Source of the DNA: an uncultured Lachnospiraceae bacterium
Lineage (GTDB): Bacteria; Bacillota_A; Clostridia; Lachnospirales; Lachnospiraceae
Assembly: GCA_905200565.1 (NCBI GenBank)
Contig: CAJKKX010000020.1
Location: forward strand, 1-12,893
Direction of reading: 5' to 3'
DNA: 12,893 nt
Part shown: positions 1 through 6,294 of the stretch, in pieces
How the letters are laid out: the number at the start of each line of letters is the position of its first letter
How positions within the stretch are numbered: the first letter of the stretch is position 1
Made by a program: the position numbers and the translations under genes
The notes under the pieces: generated by a model
Told to the model about the DNA's origin: nothing
Database searches by the model: none
Seen by the model: only the letters and a program-made list of their open reading frames with translations

Positions 1-34
1 ATCCCCGGACTGTGCCACAACACGGTTCGGGGAT
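1..34 (+). terminator. Hairpin at the left edge, probable terminator of an upstream plus-strand gene
   Basis: Bases 1-14 pair with 21-34 around a 6-nt loop (CCACAA). The stem is 14 bp in plus-strand RNA, counting two G-U pairs. In minus-strand RNA those two positions become mismatches, so the structure favours the plus strand. The tract after it (TCGTTTCTTTG) is T-rich but interrupted, which makes the terminator call moderate. An alternative is a leader structure in the minus-strand transcript that starts near position 75. Confidence 0.5.
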
Positions 35-81
35 TCGTTTCTTTGTCAACATGGACTTTTTATTTCTTTTTGCCTATTGGC

Positions 82-110
82 ATTATAGCATATGCAGACC
101 CCTTTTTCAA
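82..110 (-). promoter_or_regulatory. Outward-facing sigma-A-type promoter on the minus strand
   Basis: On the minus strand, TTGAAA (105-110) is followed by an exactly 17-nt spacer and TATAAT (82-87), with a TGC extended -10 just upstream. Transcription would start near position 75 and run off the left edge through the hairpin at 1-34. It lies downstream of the S26-type peptidase gene, so it probably serves a separate minus-strand gene outside the window. The call rests on the motif match only. Confidence 0.6.
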
Positions 111-169
111 TATACTTTTGCTTGATTTTCCCCAGCACAATCAGGAATTTGGAAGGCGATATCCGAAAA

Positions 170-634
170 TCATAGGAGCTTGTGAAGGGCAGAGCGGATT
201 GAGGTAAGAAACCTCCTCCCTGTTCTCCGTATAAAACAAGTCCGTACCCAAAGAACAGCGAGGATACGGTGAGCGGTATCGTTTATATGGATGGTACGGC
301 CGTCCCGTACAAGTTCCGTGACGATACCTATCATCTGCTCCCTGCGGATACCGGGTTCTGAGAGAAACTGATGATCGCCCCGCATGGTGAAGGAAGAATC
401 GTTTATATGGATGATGCGGTGCAGAACAAAAGCGCCGTTGTCACGCTTATAGAGAACGATCTGATATTTTTTTAACTGTCGGGGGAGCGGAGAGAGTACG
501 ACCATGTCCCGGCCTGCGCAGATGGCAGGCTCCATGCTTGTTCCCTGTGGATAGAAGGGAAAAGCGCTGCCTTTTTCCAGAACCGCCCGTATGAAGGGTT
601 CGCATTCACTCAAATTATAAAATTCTTTTTTCAT
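170..634 (-). CDS. S24/S26-family (SipW-like) serine peptidase
   Basis: The protein has 154 residues. Its core matches the S24/S26 peptidase fold: FYPQGTSMEP (27-36) carries the presumed nucleophile Ser33; VLHRI (70-74) carries His72 where bacterial type I signal peptidases have Lys, as in SipW/ER-type enzymes; RGDH (85-88) with a following MIGIV (101-105) corresponds to the conserved GD box and the usual IIGKV-like strand. Unlike membrane-bound signal peptidases it has no N-terminal transmembrane anchor; only a weak hydrophobic patch at about 124-135 could touch the membrane. The start at 634 is chosen because a good promoter lies at 689-717; an upstream in-frame ATG at 733 would lie before that promoter. 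The gene is divergent from the surface-protein gene. From memory of gene neighbourhoods, such peptidases recur near PqqD/HPrK/nucleotidyltransferase genes, so it may process the 36-residue peptide. The substrate is an inference. Confidence 0.8.
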   Translation of the reverse strand: MKKEFYNLSECEPFIRAVLEKGSAFPFYPQGTSMEPAICAGRDMVVLSPLPRQLKKYQIVLYKRDNGAFVLHRIIHINDSSFTMRGDHQFLSEPGIRREQMIGIVTELVRDGRTIHINDTAHRILAVLWVRTCFIRRTGRRFLTSIRSALHKLL

Positions 635-688
635 TTCATCACCGCGGCAGCACAGAGAAAGCGATGGGCTGCCTGTGCTTTTTGATTC

Positions 689-717
689 AACATAGCATAT
701 CGGCGGGTACTTGTCAA
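689..717 (-). promoter_or_regulatory. Promoter of the S26-type peptidase gene
   Basis: On the minus strand, TTGACA (712-717), a 17-nt spacer and TATGTT (689-694) with a TGC extended -10 lie about 55 nt upstream of the ATG at 634. The expected transcription start is near 682. This placement argues against the longer reading frame that begins at 733. Confidence 0.65.
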
Positions 718-766
718 TTTTTCCCGGCAACATCCAATCCGGATAAAAAAATGGAAATTATTTTTG

Positions 767-795
767 TTGAAAAAGAAAAATATGGATGCTATAAT
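767..795 (+). promoter_or_regulatory. Promoter of the surface-protein gene
   Basis: TTGAAA (767-772), a 17-nt spacer and TATAAT (790-795), preceded by TGC (787-789), form an extended -10 promoter. The predicted start is near 802. Its layout matches the outward minus-strand promoter at 82-110. Confidence 0.75.
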
Positions 796-801
796 CTAAA
801 T

Positions 802-985
802 AATTATAGGAAAGTGGGGTAATCAGCATTTTCCGTAAGTGAAAATTTTATAAGAAGCGGGAGGGAAGAAGGAAAAAAGAGAGCCGCCTGTGTGGAATTG
901 GACGTGAGAAAGGGCAGCAGAGAGGGACGGCAGAACGAGGAGTATCAGATTAAGAAAAACAATGCAAAGAAAAGGAGAAGAGAGT
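802..985 (+). other. Untranslated leader of the surface-protein mRNA
   Basis: About 180 purine-rich bases separate the predicted start site from the ATG at 986. The only local structure seen is a weak 6-bp hairpin (ATTTTC/GAAAAT) near 829-846. No riboswitch or attenuator could be recognised. A good ribosome binding site (AAAAGGAG) lies just before the start. Together with 635-801, which holds two divergent promoters, this accounts for the gene-free 635-985 stretch. Confidence 0.4.
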
Positions 986-3900
986 ATGAAGTTTAAAAGA
1001 GTTTTAGCGAGCGTGTTGTCGGCGGCTATGATTCTGGCAAGCGTTCCGGGGACGGGATTAAGCGCATATGCGGCCGGAAACGGAGAACTGGAGATCGTTG
1101 ACGACGCAGCAGAGCCGGATGCGGCAGCAGAATTGGCGGTTGAAGAAGAAATAGATGAGCCAGACGCTGCGGATACAGAAAGTGTTGTGGATGCGGCGGA
1201 AGATGTTGGTGCTTCCATCACAGTGGATACTGTCCAGGTGGATGATGCGACACTGATTGCGAATGCAGCGGCCAATACGCAGCAGATACCTGTGCAATGG
1301 ACAAATGATGGAGGTGCGACGTGGGCGTTTGATGATACTGCGCACTGGTGGCATTCAAGATATGATGATTGGGGACAGTTAACGGAAGGTGAGACAATTA
1401 CCGCTAAAAACGATGTCTTTGTAAGTAAATTTCCCTGGATTGGCTCTGGCTTTGGAAATTCTGTCGTATTCCAAGGCGTTACTTATATGGGAAGGAATAA
1501 CACAAATAACTGGATCGCAAGCTATAAATTGTATGCGGCGAATACACCGGATCGAACGCCGACAGATGAAGATTTCGAAGTGGTGGCAGAAGGAACATTG
1601 GCGAGTCCGGTTGCAAATGTAGAACAGGCAATTACTTTGGAAGAACCAGTCGCTGCAACGCATTTTCGTTTGGAAGCTCGCTCCATGCAGGGAGGCGGGG
1701 ACGGTAAATGTGTTACTGCGCAGAGAATAAAGGCATTTAGATATAATGCAGACCCTGTCAAGACTCCGAAGCTGAGTGTAAATTTTCCGACAGTTGGAGA
1801 AGTACCGGGAAGTGTGACCGGAGCATCAGATGATGAGGGATATACAATAACAGGTAGCGTATGGAGCCAGAATGGTCAAAATCTTGGTGAGAACGATGTT
1901 TTAGGTGAAGGGGAAGCTACAATAGTGGCGACGCTGACAGCAGCCGATGGATATTTGTTTGTGAAAAACTATAAACCAACGGAAATGCAGTTTGGGGATT
2001 ATACAGTTCCAGTAACAGCAGAAATCAGTGAAGACCATAAAACGATGACAGTTACTTATCTTTATTCAGCCAGAGACATGTATAAGGTAAGTGCAGATTA
2101 TGCGGCGGGAAGCGACAGATCAATGGGAACAGTTTCTGTATCTGCAAAGAGTGTGGAAGCAGGCGGAAGCGTCACTTATACTGCTGTAAATTCCGAAAGT
2201 TTATATGCGTTTCAGGGATGGTATTCTACAGAGGACGCATCTGGGGAACCGGTGAGCGTAGAGAGTACCTATACGTTGGAGAATGTTTCTGCGGACACTG
2301 TGTTATATGCGAAGTTTCAAAAGATGACTTATTATAAACAGTCTGAGTATTGGGATGCGGAGAGAGCCGCAGGAAAGCTTGGAACGCAGACGTCGGAGGA
2401 TATCTGGCACTATCAGATTAAAGTAGACGGTCTGTGGAGTGATATTCCATCAAGCGCTTATTATGATACGAGTGATGCGAATAACAGGTGGCTTCAGAAT
2501 GGAGATGGTACTAGTAGTGATTATTATTATGCGAAAATCAGCAGGGATGAGCTGACGTCGACATTCAGCAATGATAATTCTTCACAGCAGGCGGTAGGAT
2601 ACGCGTGGAAAGCAATGGAAGCCGGATACTATTATGCGACTCTGGAAAGTAACATCAGCGCCGGACATGCTAGTGAAAAGATGGATTTGGTTGTCACGCA
2701 TACGGCAAGCAATATGTTGCAGGCAGATGGAAAAACACTTCTTACACAGGAAGTAGGAAGAGGAGAGAACTTTGTCAGCCGTATCGCCAGGGTAGAGGCA
2801 GGCGACTATATCCGGATCGGGGCAAGAAAAAGAAACGCCTGGGTACAAGGCTTTCTTCCACTTATTGTGCCAGTGACGGCCAAAGAGTATGCAGCACAGT
2901 ATCTTGCGGATGTGGCGGCGCTGTTAGAAACAAGACCGTATACGGCAGAAAGCGTAACGGCGGTGACTGCGGCAAAAGAGAATCTAGAAGCAGCCGTAGC
3001 CAGTGACAGTGATATAGAAGAGAAGCTTACGGAACTCGAAAATGCAGTAAATGCGGCAGTGATGAGTGTAAGATACGATGCGCCTGCAATGGGCGCCGAG
3101 ATTGAGATGACAGACGATGATAGGGCATTTTATGCAAATACCGATGCGTTATCCATAGATGTCGCAATCAAATATGATGAGCTTCCGACTACGGCAACTA
3201 ATCCCATTCCGCTGTTAACACTGAGTGACGGGCAGGGACATTATATTACGGCATGGTACAGACTAAGGGATAATGCGACGAATAATGCGTATGGAGCAAT
3301 TTGTTTTACGGGTGATGGCGTTGCCGAGGGATTATATTTTTCAAAAGGGAGCTGGAGAATAGCAGATACAAACTGGCATAAATTCACTCTGGGTATCAGC
3401 AGTAAGAATCAGATACTTTATATTATGAAGGATGGCGATACAGCCAATGCTTTGAACCGGGGTTTTAACACTGGTTCCTGGGTAGCAAATGGATGGAATC
3501 CATTCCAGAAATTCCTGACGTCGCATGAATGGTCCGTAGAGGAAATTCTGATTGGAAAAAAGGCAACGAATGGAACATACAATGATGTTAATACTAACGT
3601 AGGAATCGTAGATGCACCGACATCTGGCATACATTTGAAGTATATTGAGGTGTCGAACAGAACATATGAAAATGTAACGGATATGGATACCAGGTCGAAC
3701 TCCAAAAAGGATCAGACGGTTGAAGCAGAATTGCAGGGGCTGATTAATATCGCAGATGGATTGCAGGAAGACGGTTACACATCAGAGTCGTGGCAGACAT
3801 TCAATACGGCATTATCTACGGCCAGGACTGCTATGGCTTCAGGAAAAGACTGGGGAAGATGTGATGCCATAGACAGCCTGAAAGCTGCCATAGAAGGTCT

Positions 3901-4963
3901 TGAACGTGTATTCCATGTCAGTGCGACAGCTACGGAAGGCGGAAGCGTTTCGCCTGAGACATCAGCAGTTACGCCAGGTGATACGGTGACTCTGACGGCC
4001 ACAGCGAATGAGGGATATGAGTTTGCATACTGGGTAGACAAAAATGGAAATAAGGTTCTTTCGAAAGAGGCAGGGCTTACGTTCACCGTTTACACGGATA
4101 TGGAACTGGAAGCCGTATTTACCGCAACAGTGGAGAATGTTACCGTAGTATTTAAAACAGCTTCTTTATTCTCAGATCAGGTGGTAGATACACAGACCGT
4201 AGCGGCAGGAAGCAAGGTTACGGTTCCTGATACATCAATTGCATATGCGGGATATACGTTTGAGGGCTGGACTGTGGATAATGGAGCAACGGTTGTGGCT
4301 CCTGGAGAAGAGGTTACAGCGGATGCGAATGTAACTTATATAGCTGTTTATTCCAGTGTGGAAGGATATACGATAACAGTGGCGAACGGACAGATCACGA
4401 ATGAACCGGCAAGTATAAGCGAGAACCGCTATGCGAAAGATACTTTAATTACGGTTGAGGCAAATGAACCGGAAACTGGAAAGTATTTTGTCGGATGGTA
4501 TGTCGGTGAGATGCTGATCAGTGCGAATGCCACATACAGTTTCTGGGTTAAGACAGATATGAACCTGGAAGCAAGATATGCAGATTCTGAAGCTGTGGCT
4601 GTACCGACGCTTTCTTTCCCGGTTCAGACCAGGGAACGCACACCAGAAGGAAAAGATAAACTGAGAATGGGTATTTATTGGGATACGGTAGAAGGATGCA
4701 CCATTGTTTCAGAAGGTATCCTGAGAACGTATGAGGCAGGAAAAGTAAATGCTCTGACTGTCGGTACGACGGACGCTGCGGTGAAACAGCATAATTGCTC
4801 AGAAGTAGGCGCAAGCGGAACCTATACTTATAATCTGACACTTGGAACAGCTTCCACAGGGAAAACCGTATATGTAAAAGGATTTATTCAGTATACGGAT
4901 GAAAATGGAGCGCTTCATACCATGTATACAGATGTTGTAACGATGTCGCCTGTTAATGAATAG
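986..4963 (+). CDS. Large secreted multidomain surface protein (F5/8C-like, FIVAR, LamG-like, InlB-type repeats)
   Basis: The protein has 1325 residues. The start at 986 is preferred over an in-frame ATG at 962 because it has a strong AAGGAG site and gives a clean signal peptide (KFKR, hydrophobic core, AYA-A cleavage near residue 29). Approximate order: acidic Ala/Glu/Asp-rich segment (30-100); discoidin/F5/8 type C-like module (about 104-253, with FDDTAHWWHS and a terminal AFRYN); beta-rich linker (255-360); InlB-type repeat (364-445); unrecognised beta-rich module (448-631); FIVAR-like helical bundle (632-695); concanavalin/LamG-like module (698-902); second FIVAR-like bundle (910-975); three InlB-type or Listeria-Bacteroides-type repeats with the G-Y-x-F/x-G-W signature (976-1047, 1051-1121, 1127-1198); unrecognised C-terminal beta domain (1205-1325). 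No catalytic domain, LPXTG motif or C-terminal membrane anchor is seen, so wall retention is unexplained. It probably acts in adhesion or glycan binding; that role is inferred from the domains. Confidence 0.85.
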   Translation: MKFKRVLASVLSAAMILASVPGTGLSAYAAGNGELEIVDDAAEPDAAAELAVEEEIDEPDAADTESVVDAAEDVGASITVDTVQVDDATLIANAAANTQQIPVQWTNDGGATWAFDDTAHWWHSRYDDWGQLTEGETITAKNDVFVSKFPWIGSGFGNSVVFQGVTYMGRNNTNNWIASYKLYAANTPDRTPTDEDFEVVAEGTLASPVANVEQAITLEEPVAATHFRLEARSMQGGGDGKCVTAQRIKAFRYNADPVKTPKLSVNFPTVGEVPGSVTGASDDEGYTITGSVWSQNGQNLGENDVLGEGEATIVATLTAADGYLFVKNYKPTEMQFGDYTVPVTAEISEDHKTMTVTYLYSARDMYKVSADYAAGSDRSMGTVSVSAKSVEAGGSVTYTAVNSESLYAFQGWYSTEDASGEPVSVESTYTLENVSADTVLYAKFQKMTYYKQSEYWDAERAAGKLGTQTSEDIWHYQIKVDGLWSDIPSSAYYDTSDANNRWLQNGDGTSSDYYYAKISRDELTSTFSNDNSSQQAVGYAWKAMEAGYYYATLESNISAGHASEKMDLVVTHTASNMLQADGKTLLTQEVGRGENFVSRIARVEAGDYIRIGARKRNAWVQGFLPLIVPVTAKEYAAQYLADVAALLETRPYTAESVTAVTAAKENLEAAVASDSDIEEKLTELENAVNAAVMSVRYDAPAMGAEIEMTDDDRAFYANTDALSIDVAIKYDELPTTATNPIPLLTLSDGQGHYITAWYRLRDNATNNAYGAICFTGDGVAEGLYFSKGSWRIADTNWHKFTLGISSKNQILYIMKDGDTANALNRGFNTGSWVANGWNPFQKFLTSHEWSVEEILIGKKATNGTYNDVNTNVGIVDAPTSGIHLKYIEVSNRTYENVTDMDTRSNSKKDQTVEAELQGLINIADGLQEDGYTSESWQTFNTALSTARTAMASGKDWGRCDAIDSLKAAIEGLERVFHVSATATEGGSVSPETSAVTPGDTVTLTATANEGYEFAYWVDKNGNKVLSKEAGLTFTVYTDMELEAVFTATVENVTVVFKTASLFSDQVVDTQTVAAGSKVTVPDTSIAYAGYTFEGWTVDNGATVVAPGEEVTADANVTYIAVYSSVEGYTITVANGQITNEPASISENRYAKDTLITVEANEPETGKYFVGWYVGEMLISANATYSFWVKTDMNLEARYADSEAVAVPTLSFPVQTRERTPEGKDKLRMGIYWDTVEGCTIVSEGILRTYEAGKVNALTVGTTDAAVKQHNCSEVGASGTYTYNLTLGTASTGKTVYVKGFIQYTDENGALHTMYTDVVTMSPVNE

Positions 4964-4980
4964 GAAGAAGGAGAAAAGCA

Positions 4981-5091
4981 ATGAAAAAGAATTATGAAAC
5001 ACCGCTTGTAGATGTTTTTGCAATTACATGCGAAGATGTTATCATGAATAGCCCGATCAACAAAGAGGAAGGCGGAGAAGAAGAGGAATAA
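4981..5091 (+). CDS. Small acidic 36-residue peptide, candidate modified-peptide precursor
   Basis: It starts with an ideal site (GGAAGAAGGAG, about 7 nt before the ATG), 17 nt after the surface-protein stop. The N-terminal part contains YETPLVDVF (5-13) and CEDVIMNS (17-24). The C-terminal part is short and acidic, with Gly-Gly at 31-32 and four terminal Glu. A YExP...EDVI..S pattern recurs, from memory, in small uncharacterised clostridial proteins next to PqqD-like genes; a search must confirm this. There is no signal peptide or transmembrane segment. A conserved head with a variable acidic tail fits a leader/core precursor or a short partner of the PqqD-like protein. Ser24, Thr7 and Thr16 are the only hydroxyl-type acceptors apart from Tyr5, and Cys17 is unique. 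A strong terminator follows, so it is probably transcribed with the surface-protein gene. Function unknown. Confidence 0.75.
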   Translation: MKKNYETPLVDVFAITCEDVIMNSPINKEEGGEEEE

Positions 5092-5106
5092 TTTTTCATA
5101 ATCCTC

Positions 5107-5143
5107 AAGGAGCAGCAGAGAATCTCTCTGCTGCTCCTTTTAT
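5107..5143 (+). terminator. Rho-independent terminator after the peptide gene
   Basis: Bases 5107-5121 and 5125-5139 are a perfect 15-bp inverted repeat around a 3-nt loop (ATC). The run of T is short (TTTT, ending at 5141, then AT). It separates the surface-protein/peptide unit from the downstream operon. Read-through or bidirectional use is possible. Confidence 0.85.
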
Positions 5144-5169
5144 AAAAACGGAGAGTAAAATGCAGATGG

Positions 5170-5198
5170 TTGACAGAACTGTCAGCTTTTACTATAGT
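5170..5198 (+). promoter_or_regulatory. Consensus promoter of the PqqD/kinase/polysaccharide operon
   Basis: TTGACA (5170-5175), a 17-nt spacer and TATAGT (5193-5198) differ from the sigma-A consensus by one base in total. The expected start is near 5205, giving a leader of about 70 nt. No comparable promoter with a workable leader was found between the downstream genes, so this may drive the whole operon to the right edge. Confidence 0.8.
5171..5184 (+). promoter_or_regulatory. Inverted repeat over the -35 box, possible operator
   Basis: TGACAG and CTGTCA form a perfect 6-bp inverted repeat with a 2-nt centre (AA). The left arm lies in the -35 hexamer, a place where a bound repressor would block polymerase. 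No regulator gene is in the window, and a repeat this short can arise by chance. Confidence 0.3.
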
Positions 5199-5274
5199 AA
5201 AAAAGAAAAAACAGCGGAAATCTCGTGGGATAAATTTGAATGGAGAATTTAAAAATAAAGGAGATAATTGTAAA

Positions 5275-5541
5275 ATGAAAATAAAAGGAGAATATGTCTT
5301 AGATTCTATTGGAGGGGAGACACTGGCCGTGCCGCTTGGCACGGAAGAGGGAAAACAGATAGGAATCGTGCGGCTGAATTCCGTGGGGGCCTTTCTGTGG
5401 AAACTGCTGGAAGAAGGGGCGACGGAGGAAGCGCTGATTCAGGAGCTGACGGATAGCTATGACGTGGAATGTGACGTGGCGAAACAGGATGTGAAGAATT
5501 TTCTGACGAAACTGGAAGCGCAGGGGATTCTGGAACGGTAG
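5275..5541 (+). CDS. PqqD-family small protein (RiPP-recognition-element-like)
   Basis: The protein has 88 residues, the usual size of a stand-alone PqqD-like protein. It shows the family layout: N-terminal beta strands (residues 1-30), then RLNSVGAFLWKLLEEGAT (33-50), which matches the conserved L-N-x-x-G-x-x-[IL]-W-x-L-[IL]-[DE]-G core, then a winged-helix second half ending in the common L-x-x-x-G-[IL]-[IL] close (82-87). The ATG at 5275 is chosen for its AAGGAGAT site; an in-frame TTG at 5170 would lie inside the promoter. PqqD-like domains bind precursor peptides and present them to modifying enzymes. Here the gene leads an operon with a kinase and a nucleotidyltransferase and lies 183 nt downstream of the 36-residue peptide, its most likely ligand. 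The binding partner is inferred. Confidence 0.85.
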   Translation: MKIKGEYVLDSIGGETLAVPLGTEEGKQIGIVRLNSVGAFLWKLLEEGATEEALIQELTDSYDVECDVAKQDVKNFLTKLEAQGILER

Positions 5542-5565
5542 CGACAAACCGGGAGGAGAAGCGGT

Positions 5566-6294
5566 ATGACAGAGAAAAATTATATTTTTGCGGATGTTCC
5601 GGTTACGATTTCGGCACATGACCCATATGTGACCCGGATGTGCCGGGAGTATGAGGCGGAAACGCCGGGCGTCCGAATTGAAGCGACCCCGGAGGAGATC
5701 GAACGGGAGCGTGCCGGGATGGGGGAAGATTTTCCGGGAGGTTATCTGGAAAGTCTGGCGGTTTATCGGAAAATCTGTGAAGAGATGCTTTTCTTTCATA
5801 CCTTTCTTTTTCATGGTTCGGCAGTCGAGGTAGATGGGGAAGCGTATCTTTTTACTGCGCCCAGCGGTACGGGAAAGTCTACGCATGTGCGTCTGTGGAG
5901 GGAGCGCTTCGGGGAGAGGGCGGTCGTGATTAATGATGATAAACCGCTGATTCAGGTCAGGCGGGAAGCGGTTTTTGTGTGCGGGACTCCCTGGAGCGGC
6001 AAACACCGTCTGGACAGCAACCGGAAAGCGCCTCTCCGGGCGGTCTGCCTTCTCGAACGTGGGACGGAAAATCATGTGGAGCGGATTGCGCCAGCGGACG
6101 GTTATCCGGCGCTTTTTCGGCAGACCTACCGCCCGAAGGACAGGGAAAAGATGAAAAGGACGCTGGAGCTTCTGGGGGGGCTTGCAAAGCGGGTTCCTCT
6201 GTACCGGATGCGGTGTGACGTCTCTCAGGAGGCGGTGACGGCGGCATGGGAAGCGATGGGCACAGGGCAAAGAAAGGAGAAGAAAGATGAATGA
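5566..6294 (+). CDS. HPr-kinase-like P-loop serine kinase
   Basis: The protein has 242 residues. The HPrK C-terminal-like core shows FHGSAVEV (82-89), the Walker A loop APSGTGKST (98-106), an acidic NDDKP (123-127) and GTPWSGK (140-146). The N-terminal HPrK domain of true HPr kinase/phosphorylase (about 310 residues) is absent, so a role in carbon catabolite control is unlikely. Related stand-alone kinases beside lasso peptide clusters phosphorylate a Ser on the peptide. By analogy this one may phosphorylate the 36-residue peptide or another small substrate presented by the PqqD-like protein. It has a good ribosome binding site (GGGAGGAG), lies 24 nt after the PqqD-like gene, and overlaps the nucleotidyltransferase gene by 8 nt, suggesting translational coupling. 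The fold call is firm; the substrate is not known. Confidence 0.8.
   Translation: MTEKNYIFADVPVTISAHDPYVTRMCREYEAETPGVRIEATPEEIERERAGMGEDFPGGYLESLAVYRKICEEMLFFHTFLFHGSAVEVDGEAYLFTAPSGTGKSTHVRLWRERFGERAVVINDDKPLIQVRREAVFVCGTPWSGKHRLDSNRKAPLRAVCLLERGTENHVERIAPADGYPALFRQTYRPKDREKMKRTLELLGGLAKRVPLYRMRCDVSQEAVTAAWEAMGTGQRKEKKDE

Noticed and set aside
635..733. N-terminal extension of the S26-type peptidase from an ATG at 733
   Set aside because: The extension covers the promoter at 689-717 and carries no domain; the start at 634 gives the expected family length.
4840..4963. LPXTG-type sorting signal at the surface-protein C terminus
   Set aside because: No LPXTG-like motif, hydrophobic segment or positive tail is present before the stop.
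5566..6294. True HPr kinase/phosphorylase
   Set aside because: Too short, no N-terminal HPrK domain, and the neighbourhood is wrong for carbon catabolite control.
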